Source of the DNA: Planctomycetales bacterium
GTDB lineage: Bacteria; Planctomycetota; Planctomycetia; Pirellulales; S012-138
Direction of reading: 5' to 3'
Assembly: GCA_015488215.1 (NCBI GenBank)
Contig: WFOE01000255.1
Location: 1-61,189, forward strand
Length of the DNA stretch: 61,189 nt
Shown: one piece after another, positions 35,920 through 45,821 of the stretch
Layout of the letters: each line of letters starts with the position of its first letter
Position numbering within the stretch: position 1 is the stretch's first letter
Made by a program: the position numbers and the translations under genes
Notes under the pieces: generated by a model
The model's input: only the letters and a program-made list of their open reading frames with translations
Told to the model about the DNA's origin: nothing
Databases searched by the model: none

Positions 35920-37335
35920 ATGCGTTCTCAATCTCAACTGCGCTGCCCGGGACCGGTTTCCCGACGTTGGGTTTTGCAAACGGGGATGTTGGGCCTGGGT
36001 GGGTTTTCGCTTGCCGACCTGTTGCGCCTCCGCGCCCAGGCCAAGGGCACGGGGGGAACCCGTTCCGCCCCGGATACGGCCGTAATCCTGCTCTGGCTTC
36101 CCGGCGGGCCGCCCCACCTGGACATGTACGACATGAAACCCCAGGCCCCCGAGGAGTATCGCGGCGTCTTTCGTCCCATCCGTACCAACGTGCCCGGGCT
36201 GGAAATCTGCGAGCTGATGCCCCGGCACGCCCAGGTGGCCGACCGCTTCGCCCTGATTCGGTCCATCGCCCACCGGTTTGCCGATCACGGCGGGGGGCAC
36301 AAGCGTTTCCTTACCGGACGGGAACCCAAACAACCCACCGGTTTTGTCAACGACGCCCCGGCCGTCGGCTCCATCGTGGCCAAGTGCCGGGAGCACGTGA
36401 ACCTCGGCCTGCCCAACTACGTGGCCGGGGTGCCCCGTGGAAACACCGACACGTTCAGCTTCGGGGCCGCGTACCTAGGCCAGGCGTACACGCCGTTTAT
36501 GTTCCACGGGGACCCGAGTCGCCCCGACTTCAAAATCCAGAACCTGGCCATCGACGCGGCCACTTCGCGCCGGCTGCTGGATCGCATGGCGTTGCTCAAG
36601 AGCTTCGACCGGCTGCGGCGCGACGTCGATTCCAGCGGCATGATGGAAGCGATGGACCAGTTCCATCGCCGGGCGCTGGAAATGTTGCTCAGCCCCCGCA
36701 CTCGCAAGGCGTTCGACCTGTCGCAGGAATCGCCCAAGCTGCGCGAGCGTTACGGGATGCACGCCTGGGGACAGCGGGCGCTGCTGGCCCGACGGCTGGT
36801 CGAGGCCGGTTGCAGCTTCGTGACGACGGTGCTGGAAAACCCGTACCAGTCCGGGGTGAAGTGGCTCAAGCAGGGGGTTTACAACTGGGACTCCCACGCC
36901 GTCAACTGCCACATCTTCGACGACCTGAAGGTCCGACTCCCCCTTTACGACCAGGTGGTAACTGCCCTGATAGAAGACATCTACCAGCGCGGGCTGGACC
37001 GCCGGGTGATGGTCGTCGTCACCGGCGAGTTCGGCCGCACGCCACGGATCAACCCGCAAGTGGGCAGCCGCACCGGGGTTCGTCAGCCGGGCCGCGACCA
37101 CTGGCCCGGCGCGATGAGCGTGCTGGTCTTCGGCGGCGGGGTGCGCACCGGACAGGTAATCGGCTCCACCACCCCCAAGGGAGAACGGCCCAAGGACCGA
37201 CCGCTTACGCCCAACGACTTGTGGGCCACGGTCTATCGCCACTTGGGGATCGACCCGCGGCGGCACTTCGTGGACTTTGCCGGCCGCCCGATGCCTATCC
37301 TCCCCTACGGCGAGCCAATCCGCGAGCTGCTCTAG
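35920..37335 (+). CDS. DUF1501 family protein, Tat-exported sulfatase-like fold
   Basis: The 471 residues begin with a twin-arginine signal (VSRRWVLQTGMLGLGGFSLADLL). The DUF1501 pattern follows: AVILLWLPGGPPHLDMYDMKPQAPEEYRGVF, LMPRHAQVADRFALIRSIAH, GGGHKRFLTG, and later VVTGEFGRTPRIN and GRDHWPGAMSVLVFGGGV, which correspond to metal-site motifs of the alkaline-phosphatase superfamily. In planctomycetes DUF1501 genes usually sit next to a DUF1549/DUF1553 cytochrome gene; none is adjacent here. Substrate unknown. Confidence 0.92.
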   Translation: MRSQSQLRCPGPVSRRWVLQTGMLGLGGFSLADLLRLRAQAKGTGGTRSAPDTAVILLWLPGGPPHLDMYDMKPQAPEEYRGVFRPIRTNVPGLEICELMPRHAQVADRFALIRSIAHRFADHGGGHKRFLTGREPKQPTGFVNDAPAVGSIVAKCREHVNLGLPNYVAGVPRGNTDTFSFGAAYLGQAYTPFMFHGDPSRPDFKIQNLAIDAATSRRLLDRMALLKSFDRLRRDVDSSGMMEAMDQFHRRALEMLLSPRTRKAFDLSQESPKLRERYGMHAWGQRALLARRLVEAGCSFVTTVLENPYQSGVKWLKQGVYNWDSHAVNCHIFDDLKVRLPLYDQVVTALIEDIYQRGLDRRVMVVVTGEFGRTPRINPQVGSRTGVRQPGRDHWPGAMSVLVFGGGVRTGQVIGSTTPKGERPKDRPLTPNDLWATVYRHLGIDPRRHFVDFAGRPMPILPYGEPIRELL

Positions 37336-37414
37336 CAAGCCACGAACCCGCAGACCGCCGGAACCGCGCATCGGGACGGCCTCCGGCGGCGGTGAAGTCG
37401 CACACTTGCCGGCA

Positions 37415-38551
37415 CTACTCGATAGAAACCCAGCTCCCTTCCCGGGCGCTTTGCAGCACCGCGTCGCACACTTTCTGGGTTTCCAGGGCGGTGCGGAACG
37501 TGGGCTCGCAGGGCTTGCCCTGAGCCAGGGCGTCCAGGAAATCGGCTACCTGATGCACGAACGTATGTTCGTAGCCGATCTGCAAGCCCGGCACCCACCA
37601 GTGGGCCATGTAGGGCTGGTCGCTGTCGCTTACGTGCACGTTGCGCCAGCCGCGGACGATGGAATCGTCGCGATGGTCGAAGTACTGCAAGCGGTGCAGA
37701 TCGTGCAGGTCCCACCGCAGCGAGGCGTGCTCGCCGTTGACTTCGTAGGTATAAAGGGCCTTGTGTCCGCGGGCGTATCGGGTCGATTCGAACAACCCCA
37801 GCGATCCGTTGGCAAACCGGCACAAAAACGCGCAGGCGTCGTCGATTTCGACCGGTTCCACCTGGCCGGTAAGCTGGTGCTTGCGCTGCTTGACGAAAGT
37901 TTCGGTCATGGCACAGACCGAAGTAATCGGCCCGTTGAGCCACAAGGCCGTGTCGATGCAGTGGGCTAGCAGGTCGCCCGTGACACCGCTTCCGGCCGCC
38001 TTGGCATCGAGCCGCCACAACGCGGTGCCCCCCTGGGGCAGATCGGCCGAGATGGTCCAGTCTTGCAGGAACTGGGCCCGGTAGTGGAACACCCGGCCCA
38101 GGCGCCCTTCGTCCAGCAGTTGTTTGGAAAGCGTAACGGCCGGCACGCGGCGATAGTTGTACCAAACCATGTTGGCCACGCCGGCTTCTTCCACCGCCTG
38201 GACCATTTCTTCCCCTTCGGCGGTATTCATCGCCAGCGGCTTTTCGCACAGGACCATCTTGCCCGCTTCGGCCGCGGCAATGGCGATTTCGCGGTGCAGG
38301 TTGTTCGGCACGCAGATGTCCACCGCGTCGATGTCGTCCCGTTGGATAAGCCGCCGCCAGTCGGTTTCATACGATTCGTAGCCCCATTTGGCGGCGAACT
38401 CCTTGATTTTCTCCTCGTTTCGGGCACAGCAAGCCTTGAGCACCGGACGGTATTCCAGGTCGAAGAAATGCGGCACCTTGATGTAGGCGTTGGAGTGGGC
38501 CCGGCCCATGAACCCGTAGCCAATCATGCCGATGTTCAAAGGTTTGCTCAT
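37415..38551 (-). CDS. Gfo/Idh/MocA-family NAD(P)-dependent sugar oxidoreductase
   Basis: The 378-residue protein has the Rossmann start [19 protein letters not shown] (GxGxxG), the CEKPLAMN motif of the family with its catalytic Lys, and a C-terminal alpha/beta domain ([21 protein letters not shown] with the usual Asp and His). Members oxidise sugars, inositols or amino sugars. It heads away from the DUF1501 gene and next to a TIM-barrel isomerase on the same strand, a pairing typical of sugar catabolism. Substrate cannot be read from sequence. Confidence 0.92.
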   Translation of the reverse strand: MSKPLNIGMIGYGFMGRAHSNAYIKVPHFFDLEYRPVLKACCARNEEKIKEFAAKWGYESYETDWRRLIQRDDIDAVDICVPNNLHREIAIAAAEAGKMVLCEKPLAMNTAEGEEMVQAVEEAGVANMVWYNYRRVPAVTLSKQLLDEGRLGRVFHYRAQFLQDWTISADLPQGGTALWRLDAKAAGSGVTGDLLAHCIDTALWLNGPITSVCAMTETFVKQRKHQLTGQVEPVEIDDACAFLCRFANGSLGLFESTRYARGHKALYTYEVNGEHASLRWDLHDLHRLQYFDHRDDSIVRGWRNVHVSDSDQPYMAHWWVPGLQIGYEHTFVHQVADFLDALAQGKPCEPTFRTALETQKVCDAVLQSAREGSWVSIE

Positions 38552-38929
38552 CGTGTGTGGTCCTTCTGCCGGATGCGTGGAAAACGGTTCGGTTTCACTA
38601 TGCCGAGCAAACGCGCAAGTTTCCGCCTCTGCCGGTTTGTGTGCTTACGTTTGTTCTTGCTCTGGTGCGGAAGGCTTCAGTCGCTGACGGTCGTGCTGCC
38701 TCCGCCGACTGAAGTCGGCGGCTCGCCAAACATAACCGAAGCACTTATTTCCGCTCCGGCGAGCCCCGGACTTTAGTCCGGGGAGGTTCGACGTTCTTGC
38801 TTGTTCTTGCTCTGGTGCGGAAGCACCACGCGCACCAGCGCACGGCGCAAGCCGCAAGCTGATTCTTGCACAGGAGCGGAAGCTCCCTCCCAAGACTCAA
38901 GATCCAAGACTCAAGACCCTCCAGCGCGG
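38552..38929. repeat. Intergenic region with dispersed repeat, copy 3
   Basis: It holds two perfect 20-base palindromes, CCGCCGACTGAAGTCGGCGG (38702-38721) and CCCCGGACTTTAGTCCGGGG (38764-38783). They are followed by a 97-base repeat (38803-38899) that recurs at 39964-40060 on the other side of the isomerase gene with about 92% identity. No gene is seen. The same types of module lie near 53.6 and 59.6 kb. Confidence 0.75.
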
Positions 38930-39859
38930 CTAACCGTATTTCTGGTTCAGTTGATCCACAAACTGTTTGCATTCCTCGGTGGCTTCCCAGGCGTTGGGCC
39001 AGAAGCACAGGTCGATGGTCCACCAGTCGTCCGGGCAGCCGGCTTCGACCAACGCGGGCATGATTTCGTCGAAGTTCAGATGCCCCTTGCCAAACGGCGG
39101 GTGGGTGCTGGTGCGGTGTTCGTTGAGCGTGCCGTCAGAGTCAATCAAGTGGATGCGGCCGATTTTGCCCTTCAGGCGTCGGGCCAGCTCGGGAATGCCG
39201 CCGGGCAGGGTTTCCCGTTCCCCAGGATGCCGCAGCCCGTGCACGGCCACGTTGTCCGCGTGGCAGGTGTCGAACATCACGTAGAAGTTGTCGTGGTTTA
39301 CTCCATCCAGCACGCGGAAGATGTCGCTTGGCCGGTTGAAGGCAAACCCCGGCTCGAACTCCCACACGATGCGGATGCCCGCGTCGGCTGCTTCCTGGGC
39401 GCATTGCCGCCAGGTGTCGCAGACCCGCCGGAGGGCTGTTTCATAATCCACCGGGCCGCCCACGCCCTCGGGTTTTTCTTCCCCAGGGACGGGGCCCAGC
39501 ACCCAGGGGTCCTCGGTCGTATCGACGCGGAAAACGTCGATGCCCAGGTCCTGGGCGAATTGCAGGTTCTTACGGAAGGTGTTCATGTAGCTTTCGGTGT
39601 CCGGAGCGGTGATGAGCCGCTCGCCCCACAGATCAGCCGCAATGCCGCTGAACCCCAGGCCGTGGGAGGCCACCAGCTCTTTGACCTGCGCCCGGGCCTC
39701 AGCCGTGGGGGTGTTGTCCGGGGTGGGGTGTTCGCCAAAGGCGCCCAGCTCCAGCCCGTCGAACTTCAGCCGGGCCAGCCCCTCGACGACTTCCTGGAAT
39801 CCGATGGGACGTTCCTGGTTGAACAAAAAAGCCCACGTGCCGATGGAGATGCGCTTCAT
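38930..39859 (-). CDS. Sugar phosphate isomerase/epimerase-like TIM-barrel protein
   Basis: The 309 residues begin MKRISIGTWAFLFNQERP and have the AP-endonuclease-2 barrel pattern: KFDGLELGAFGEHPTPDN, IRIVWEFEPGFAF, NFYVMFDTCHADN, GKIGRIHLIDSDGTL, and WWTIDLCFWP. His, Glu and Asp residues in these strands would bind the metal. The ATG at 39859 is chosen over 39946 on family grounds. It is on the same strand as the Gfo/Idh gene. Two near-identical 97-base repeats flank it. Likely acts on a sugar or inositol derivative; substrate unknown. Confidence 0.9.
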   Translation of the reverse strand: MKRISIGTWAFLFNQERPIGFQEVVEGLARLKFDGLELGAFGEHPTPDNTPTAEARAQVKELVASHGLGFSGIAADLWGERLITAPDTESYMNTFRKNLQFAQDLGIDVFRVDTTEDPWVLGPVPGEEKPEGVGGPVDYETALRRVCDTWRQCAQEAADAGIRIVWEFEPGFAFNRPSDIFRVLDGVNHDNFYVMFDTCHADNVAVHGLRHPGERETLPGGIPELARRLKGKIGRIHLIDSDGTLNEHRTSTHPPFGKGHLNFDEIMPALVEAGCPDDWWTIDLCFWPNAWEATEECKQFVDQLNQKYG

Positions 39860-39963
39860 CGTCGGTTCTCCGGAAATGGTGTCGGGAATCTCCGCACGCT
39901 CCTGGCGCGGGATGGGTTTTCCGTTCGGCAAGCCGCGGCTCGCCACTTTGTGTTGTCAGGTTA

Positions 39964-40060
39964 GTTCTTGCTCTGGTGCGGAAGCACCACGCGCAACAGC
40001 GCACGGCGAAGCCGCAAGCCGATTCCTGCACCTGAGCGGAAGCTCCCTCTCAAGACCCAA
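39964..40060 (+). repeat. Dispersed 97-base repeat, copy 4
   Basis: It is a direct repeat of 38803-38899 with about eight differences. It contains GGTGCGGAAGCACC, GCGCAACAGCGCACGGCG and AGCGGAAGCTCC, all short imperfect palindromes. It lies in the spacer between the isomerase gene and the cupin gene. Confidence 0.8.
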
Positions 40061-40088
40061 GACCTCCTCAAGTTTTCGGTTCCACGCA

Positions 40089-41342
40089 TCACCGCCGGTG
40101 GTCGCCCACGTTGGGCAGGTTTTCGTGCACGTCGGGCCCGAAGTACCGCAGGGCCACCAGCGGCTCGGTGCCGGTGTTTTCCACTTCGTAACCGGCCGTG
40201 GCCGCTTCGTAGGTGATGAACACCTCATCGTCGGGCTCTTCGCCGAAGCGGATCATGGCCGGGGTTTGCAACCGCAGGGGGCCGATACGGCCGCTGCCCT
40301 GCACGGTAATCCAACCGCTGGCCCCGGGATCGCGGATGGTGCACTTGGCGCCCGGTTCCACCGTGAGCTCTTTGGCGCTGAAAAGCTGCTCTCCGTCGAT
40401 GCGGCCATAGACCACCCAGCGGTCCGTATAGCCGGGGCCGCTTTGGCTCTCATCGACGATGGGCTCCAGGTAGTGGTGCTCTTTGAAGTGGGTATCGACG
40501 TTCTTCTCCCAGTCCAGTTGCTCGATGATGTAGTCCAGGTCCTGGTGTTTGTCCGGGGGAACGTCCTTCACCAGCAGATCCCAGGGGACGTAGCGCCCTT
40601 CGACGATGTTCTGGAACATGCCGAAGACGTCCGAGCCCCATTGCGGCTCGTAGGTCAGCAGCGACCCCGGCGCGTGCAGCACCCCCGGGGGAATGAGCCA
40701 GCCGGTTCCCCGCTGGAGCTTGTAGGCCCGGGAAAGATAAAGAATGCCGTTGTCGCCCTTGTGCCAGTTTTCCAGACAGCGGCGCACCTGCTCCTTGGTG
40801 GTGCCGGGCTCCAGCCCCATGAACGTGTGCGGAAAGTTGTTGTCCACGTTGTTCAACTGCGGGGGGAAGTAGTAGCTTTCCGGCTTGCCTTCCTGGCCGG
40901 TGAGCTTGGCGTGCTCGTGTTTCTGGTGCATGTGGTGGGGGATGGGCCCCATGTTGTCGAAAAACTTGGAATACACCGGCCAGCGGCCGTATTTGCCGAA
41001 CATCTCCTGGCCGATGAGCCGCGCGCCGGCTTCTTCCACCGCGTCGCGCAGGAGGAACCGCTGCCCTTCGAAGCGGATGTAGCTTAGCCCTTCGTCCGGC
41101 TCGCGTCCTTCGTTGGCCGCCTCGGTGGTGCTGGCGAACCAGCGTTCGTCAATCCCGCCCCGATGGGCGCCGAAGGCGTAGTAGTCGTCCGGGTGCAGCT
41201 TGAGCCGGCGGCCCGGGTGCAGAAAACTGCGCGGCACCCAGGTGGGCGTAAGCCGCAGGATTCCCTGGCCGGCGTCCAGCGCTCGCTCCAGAATCGAACC
41301 GACGTTGTCCTTGGTCACCACCTTGGAAGGAGCCTGGCTCAT
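40089..41342 (-). CDS. Cupin protein resembling type I mannose-6-phosphate isomerase
   Basis: The 417-residue protein has two cupin-like beta-barrel regions. IPHHMHQKHEHAKL (about 134-147) is the metal site, like the HxHxxxxxE-type motif of phosphomannose isomerases. A second sugar-binding stretch is GWLIPPGVLHAPGSLL, and the C-terminus has VEPGAKCTIRDPGASGWITVQGSGRIG, also cupin-like. The ATG at 41342 is chosen over the longer frame to 41747, which overlaps the next gene. It sits with other sugar genes on the same strand; an isomerase acting on a sugar phosphate is inferred but not shown. Confidence 0.75.
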   Translation of the reverse strand: MSQAPSKVVTKDNVGSILERALDAGQGILRLTPTWVPRSFLHPGRRLKLHPDDYYAFGAHRGGIDERWFASTTEAANEGREPDEGLSYIRFEGQRFLLRDAVEEAGARLIGQEMFGKYGRWPVYSKFFDNMGPIPHHMHQKHEHAKLTGQEGKPESYYFPPQLNNVDNNFPHTFMGLEPGTTKEQVRRCLENWHKGDNGILYLSRAYKLQRGTGWLIPPGVLHAPGSLLTYEPQWGSDVFGMFQNIVEGRYVPWDLLVKDVPPDKHQDLDYIIEQLDWEKNVDTHFKEHHYLEPIVDESQSGPGYTDRWVVYGRIDGEQLFSAKELTVEPGAKCTIRDPGASGWITVQGSGRIGPLRLQTPAMIRFGEEPDDEVFITYEAATAGYEVENTGTEPLVALRYFGPDVHENLPNVGDHRR

Positions 41343-41497
41343 GGATGGCAACTCCCTATGAAAAGCCCTACGGAACGCGTGCCCGGCCGGCCGGGACGCA
41401 CGGCCACAAACGGCCCGAAAGCCCAACGCGGCATTTTTTATAGAACACCGCCGCATGGGCTGCAACCGGCCGCCGGAAAAACCCCGTCGCGCAGGGC

Positions 41498-42313
41498 TTA
41501 CCCGTGGCGCCGCACCGCTTGAACCAGGCGCCTGATTGCTTCTTCCTCCAGCGGCTGGCGCAGATCCCCCTGGCGATGAAACGCCGTGCCCACAATCACC
41601 GCCTGCACCCAGGGCAACACTTCCTCCAGCCGCTCGACGGTCACGCCGCTTCCGGCCACCAGCGGCACCGGGCAGACCTGGGCCACGCGGCGCAGTTGCT
41701 CCCCGTCCACCGCTCGGCCTGTGCCGGGACCGGTTAGGATCACGCAATCGGCCCCGTTGCGATGGACCAGTTCGTCCACTTCCTCTTCCAAGGGGCGGGG
41801 AGCCAGCGGGGCGGAGTGTTTCACGTCCGCGTCGGCCCAGATGGCCACGTGCTCCGCCCCCAGATGCTTACGGTACCGTAGCAGTTGGGCGGCCGCGGGC
41901 TGGATGACTCCCTGGTCGGTCAGTCGGGCTCCGGCCAGGACGTTGACTCGTATGAACTGCGCCTGGCAAACCGCGGCCACGGCCAGGGCCGCCGCCGCGT
42001 CGTTGCGGAGCACGTTAATCCCCAGCACCAGGTTCGTCTCCTCGCGAATGGCGCGGGCCACCACGCTCATGGCGGCCACGGTTTCCGGGCCGACCTGCTG
42101 GGGGAAGAACGGCGCATCGCCGTAGTTTTCCACAATCAGGCCGTCGGCTCCGCCGCGCTGGAGTGCCCGGGCATCGGCCACGGCCCGCTTGAGCACGGCG
42201 CCGAAATCTCCCTGGAATCCCGGCGCCCCGGGCAGCGGCGGCAGATGCACCACTCCCACCACCGCTTTGCGTTCCGGAGGGAACGGCCACCGGGCATCGC
42301 CCGCAATCGGCAT
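41498..42313 (-). CDS. BtpA/SgcQ-family TIM-barrel protein
   Basis: The 271 residues match the BtpA family from start to end: KAVVGVVHLPPLPGAPGF, GGADGLIVENYGDAPFF, VLGINVLRNDAAAALAVA, FIRVNVLAGARLTDQGVI, CVILTGPGTGRAVD, LVAGSGVTVERLEEVLPWVQAVIVGTAFHRQGD. BtpA was described as a photosystem I assembly factor in cyanobacteria; SgcQ sits in a sugar operon in E. coli. In this sugar-gene neighbourhood the second sense is the more likely. No reaction is established. Confidence 0.9.
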   Translation of the reverse strand: MPIAGDARWPFPPERKAVVGVVHLPPLPGAPGFQGDFGAVLKRAVADARALQRGGADGLIVENYGDAPFFPQQVGPETVAAMSVVARAIREETNLVLGINVLRNDAAAALAVAAVCQAQFIRVNVLAGARLTDQGVIQPAAAQLLRYRKHLGAEHVAIWADADVKHSAPLAPRPLEEEVDELVHRNGADCVILTGPGTGRAVDGEQLRRVAQVCPVPLVAGSGVTVERLEEVLPWVQAVIVGTAFHRQGDLRQPLEEEAIRRLVQAVRRHG

Positions 42314-42525
42314 GGCAACACCTTTCGCAAGTCCGAGGGAAGCAGGGCACCCTCTCCCGCCGAAGCCCCTGGTCGCTTCAGCTTACCACAGGGGGCGTGT
42401 TCCTGCTCCCCACGGCCGCTGGCAGTGCTGTCGCCTGCTGGAAGCGTGAGCTTGGTCCGGGAGTACTTCGTGGCATAGGATGCCGGGCTGCCGGCAGCGT
42501 TTTCTCTTTGTTTGAACTACAACCG

Positions 42526-43734
42526 ATGACTGGTTCCCGTTGGGATTCTGCAAGGTCCGGCTGCGTCGAGGAGGAGTTTTCCCCCGTCCGCGGCGGACCG
42601 GTTCGGGCCGTAGCCGCCCTGGGCCGGCGTCTGCGCCGCTTGGGCTGGCGGCGGGGCCGCATTCCCAGTTGGGAACTGGTACCGCGAGCGTGGCAGTTGC
42701 TCCAGGAAGAACTCGCCCCGGAATGCCCGGGACCTCTCCTCGCCTTGGCCGCCCTGGCTGCCAGTTGCTACGGGCTGCGACAGCAGGCCCACCGGTGGCA
42801 GACATGGTGCCATCCGGAGGATGTGCTGCCAGCCTCCCCACTGCTTGCTGCCCCAGACGGTTGCGAAGAAACCTCGCCACCCGCCCCCTTGGTCCCGGGA
42901 GCCGGAAAGCTGGCCCAGTTGGCTTGCCGCACGTGGCGGGCTTATCTGCAAACGGACCCCGCCTGCTGGAAACAAGCCGACCGCTGGATGGACCAGGTGC
43001 GGCGCGAACTGGCACGGCCGGAGTTCTGGCGGCGGGGCGACCAGCCCGGGCAACCGGCCCGGCTGGAGGTGCTCTGCTGGTTCGTTCTGGCCGCCCAGGG
43101 AGAAGTGCAGCGGTGGTTCCAGCGAGTTGGGCCGATGGTCCCACCGGCGCTTCGGACCGGGGACCCCCGGCTGCACCTGGTCCTGGAAGCCTGCCGCCGG
43201 GCGTGCCATCGGGCCGGAAACGACGCCATTGCCGTGCTGGACGCCGGTTGCGGTCCCGGCCGGTACCTGAACCACCTGCGGCGGCATTTTCCCCGGGCGG
43301 AGCTGGTGGGCGTGGACCCGCTGGCCCGCGAAGGCACCTCCCCGGCCGGAGTGCGGTTTTACCGGGGCGATTTGCTGCGGTTGCCGTTTGCCGCGGGACA
43401 GTTCGACCTGGTGCTTTGCATCGAGGCGTTGGAACACGCCCTGCTGCCTCAGCAAGCGTGCCGGGAGCTGTTGCGCGTGGCACGTCCCGGCGGGGTGGTG
43501 CTGGTAGTGGACAAGCACGCGGCGGCTCGGCCCTCGGCCGCCTGTCCGCCCTGGGAACAGTGGTTCGAGCCGGGCCGGTTGCTCGACGAGCTGTGCCCAA
43601 CCGGAGGCCGAGGCACCTGCGGGCCGGTACGCTTCGGAGACCGGCGCGAGCGGGTGTACTGGTTCTGGCAGGTGGAACTTCCGGGCGGTTCCGGAGCCTC
43701 CACCGAGCCGGTGCTTGCCGCGGCGGAAAGTTGA
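42526..43734 (+). CDS. SAM-dependent methyltransferase, class I, with long N-terminal region
   Basis: The 402-residue protein has a helix-rich Trp/Arg/Ala-rich N-terminal half without recognised family. A Methyltransf_11 domain follows from about residue 230: [20 protein letters not shown] (motif I), [39 protein letters not shown] (motif IV), [16 protein letters not shown]. The ATG at 42526 is chosen over 42397, whose extra 43 residues fall in the gap after the divergent BtpA gene. Substrate unknown. Neighbouring genes give no clear hint. Confidence 0.85.
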   Translation: MTGSRWDSARSGCVEEEFSPVRGGPVRAVAALGRRLRRLGWRRGRIPSWELVPRAWQLLQEELAPECPGPLLALAALAASCYGLRQQAHRWQTWCHPEDVLPASPLLAAPDGCEETSPPAPLVPGAGKLAQLACRTWRAYLQTDPACWKQADRWMDQVRRELARPEFWRRGDQPGQPARLEVLCWFVLAAQGEVQRWFQRVGPMVPPALRTGDPRLHLVLEACRRACHRAGNDAIAVLDAGCGPGRYLNHLRRHFPRAELVGVDPLAREGTSPAGVRFYRGDLLRLPFAAGQFDLVLCIEALEHALLPQQACRELLRVARPGGVVLVVDKHAAARPSAACPPWEQWFEPGRLLDELCPTGGRGTCGPVRFGDRRERVYWFWQVELPGGSGASTEPVLAAAES

Positions 43735-43837
43735 GCCGGGGTGCGGCTCGTGCTACAAAAAGGGCGGATTCGGAGCAACCGAAGCGGGGTTGCGGTGTTT
43801 CTCTATTCGCGGCACGAAGCGAGAAAGGAGCATGGAC

Positions 43838-44767
43838 ATGGCCCGGCGCCGCAGTGTCGTGGCTCCCGACTGGTGGGACTATACCACGCTGGACGAAGAA
43901 CTGCTGGCCGACGCGGCCCGGCTCACAGCCGAGGACCTGGTGCAGCTTTCCCGGCCCGGCTTTCGCGTGGTGATGTACGACACGCTGGAAGACTTCTACT
44001 TGGCCGAAGCCCTGGAATACATCAACGCCTGGCGGCAGAGTACCGACGACAACCCGGTGGGTATCTGCGGCCCGATCGGCCCCACGGAACAGCTCCCGCT
44101 GGTGGCCCGTCTGGTCAACGAGCTGGAACTGGACGTGCGCAGCGCCCACTTCTGGGGCATGGACGAATGGGTGCTGGACGGCAAAGAAGTTTCCATCGAT
44201 CATCCGCTTTCGTTCGAGCGGGCCGACCGGCAGTTGTGTTTCGACCGCATCGACCCGCGGCTGCGGATGCCCGACGAGCACCTGCACTTTCCCAAGGCCG
44301 ATACGCGTCCCTACATCGAATCCTGGGAGCAGGTTCGCTGCGCCGTGATGCAAGGCGGCCAGGGGGAAGTGAAGCACTGGGCCTTCAACGACCCGCCGCG
44401 ACGCGAACCGCCCTGGGAAGACGAACCCCCGCCGCCGGAAGAATACCGCAAGCTGGGCACCCGGGTGGTGGACCTGCACCCGATGACCATAATCCAGAAC
44501 GCCCGCACCAGCGGCGGCGGCTACGTGGCCGGCGTACCCACCCAAGCGGTGACGGTCGGCCCGGTGGAAACCTGGAAAGCCGAAAAGGTGAGCATCTGGC
44601 AAGCCGGCATGCACGACAACCCGTTCGGGCAGCGGCTCACCGCGCTGATGATTTCCAAGCGGATCGTGGACACTTCGGTGCCGATGAGCCTGCTGGCCGA
44701 TCACCCGAACGTGCAGTTCAACTACTACCGGGGCGGCTTGGGCACCTGCGAGGTGGAAATGCACTAA
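43838..44767 (+). CDS. Glucosamine-6-phosphate deaminase-like (NagB/6-phosphogluconolactonase) family protein
   Basis: The 309 residues include [39 protein letters not shown] with the Asp-Glu pair of Nag[32 protein letters not shown] and [18 protein letters not shown]. The pattern follows NagB (DEY, HPxSY, TxGVGTxxxA) but with changes, so the substrate may differ. The ATG at 43838 has AAGGAG seven bases upstream; the ATG at 43832 lies too close to it. It would isomerise and deaminate an amino sugar phosphate, which fits the local sugar genes. It is the first of two genes with the esterase. Confidence 0.8.
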   Translation: MARRRSVVAPDWWDYTTLDEELLADAARLTAEDLVQLSRPGFRVVMYDTLEDFYLAEALEYINAWRQSTDDNPVGICGPIGPTEQLPLVARLVNELELDVRSAHFWGMDEWVLDGKEVSIDHPLSFERADRQLCFDRIDPRLRMPDEHLHFPKADTRPYIESWEQVRCAVMQGGQGEVKHWAFNDPPRREPPWEDEPPPPEEYRKLGTRVVDLHPMTIIQNARTSGGGYVAGVPTQAVTVGPVETWKAEKVSIWQAGMHDNPFGQRLTALMISKRIVDTSVPMSLLADHPNVQFNYYRGGLGTCEVEMH

Positions 44768-44790
44768 CACGCCGAAGGAGCAAGTTCCCC

Positions 44791-45738
44791 ATGTTCCGAC
44801 AAACACCGCTGTGGCTGCTGGTGGTCTTGGGCTGTGCGATGGCGGTCCCTCCGCTCCGTGCCCAACAAGAAGCTCCTGCGGAGCAGAAAGCCCCGGCCCA
44901 ACAGCGCACGGATTCCCCGTGGAAACTAGTGCGCAACGTGGTGTACGCCGAGCGTCCCAGCGGCGAGCTGAAAGCCGACCTGTTCCTGCAACAAGCCCCC
45001 GGTCCTCATCCGGCTGTGGTGTGCATCCACGGGGGAGCGTGGCGTTCGGGCGTGAAGGAACAGTTGCACTTCATTGCCCGGCGTCTGGCTGACGAGGGCT
45101 TTGTGGTCATGTGCATCCAGTACCGCCTGGCTCCCAAGCACAAGTTTCCCGCCCAGGTGGAAGACTGCCAGGCGGCGGTCGCCTGGCTGCGCAAGCACGC
45201 GGCCCGCTACGGCGTGGATAGGGACTGGATTGCCGCCTGGGGCTATTCGGCCGGGGGGCATCTGGCCGCGCTGCTGGCCCTCAGCGCCCAGGGGGATCGC
45301 ACTTGGGAAAGTGAACTGGGCGGGCAAGCCGACACCGGCCCGGCCCAATCGCGCAAAAAAGCTCCCCCGCCGTGGCGATTGCAGGCGGCCGTGGCCGGCG
45401 GCACCCCGGCTGACCTGCACACTTTTGGCGACGGCCTGGCTTTCTGGCTGGGAGCCACGCCGCAGCAGAACCCGCGGGTGTATGATCTGGCTTCGCCCCG
45501 GTGGTGGGTTTCTGCGGACGATCCTCCCGTGCTGTTCTACCACGGCACCAAAGACCTGCTGGTGCGGGTGGAGCAGGTGCGCGACACGGTGGCCGACCTG
45601 AAGAAAGTAGGGGCTCCGGTCCAGTTGCTCGAAATGCCCGAACGGGGGCACATCGGGGCGGCATTAGACCCACGGGGCATCCGAGCCGGACTGGCGTTCC
45701 TTAAGCAGCAGTACCGCCGCTTTCGCCAGGGAGACTAG
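44791..45738 (+). CDS. Secreted alpha/beta hydrolase (esterase/lipase, BD-FAE-like)
   Basis: The 315 residues begin with a signal peptide (LWLLVVLGCAMAVPPLRAQ) and a Gln/Ala-rich stretch. The hydrolase fold follows: VVCIHGGAWRSG (oxyanion hole, about 77-88), WGYSAGGHLAAL with nucleophile Ser153, PPVLFYHGTKDLLV with the Asp, and ERGHIGAAL with the His. Bodies of this type remove acetyl or feruloyl groups from polysaccharides or act as aminopeptidases. A GAAGGAG lies ten bases before the ATG. The first IS fragment begins at the base after the stop codon. Confidence 0.9.
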   Translation: MFRQTPLWLLVVLGCAMAVPPLRAQQEAPAEQKAPAQQRTDSPWKLVRNVVYAERPSGELKADLFLQQAPGPHPAVVCIHGGAWRSGVKEQLHFIARRLADEGFVVMCIQYRLAPKHKFPAQVEDCQAAVAWLRKHAARYGVDRDWIAAWGYSAGGHLAALLALSAQGDRTWESELGGQADTGPAQSRKKAPPPWRLQAAVAGGTPADLHTFGDGLAFWLGATPQQNPRVYDLASPRWWVSADDPPVLFYHGTKDLLVRVEQVRDTVADLKKVGAPVQLLEMPERGHIGAALDPRGIRAGLAFLKQQYRRFRQGD

Positions 45739-45821
45739 GACATGTGGACACCCCTTGGGCAGATTGGGTAAAGCAGGTGACCTTTACCCGTCACGGAGGA
45801 CGCCGTCATGGAACACTGTTA
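45739..45821 (+). mobile_element. Left-end fragment of an IS5-family (IS427-like) element
   Basis: These 83 bases are identical to the left end of the element at 47479, from GACATGTGGACACCCC through the ATG and first codons of its transposase (MEHCY). At 45821 they are cut by the start of a different IS. The 5' flank is CTAG, whose TAG is the stop codon of the hydrolase gene. Confidence 0.85.

Noticed and set aside
42383-44806. 807-codon minus-strand frame across the methyltransferase and NagB-like genes
   Set aside because: It is antisense to two genes with clear family motifs and has no recognisable domain.
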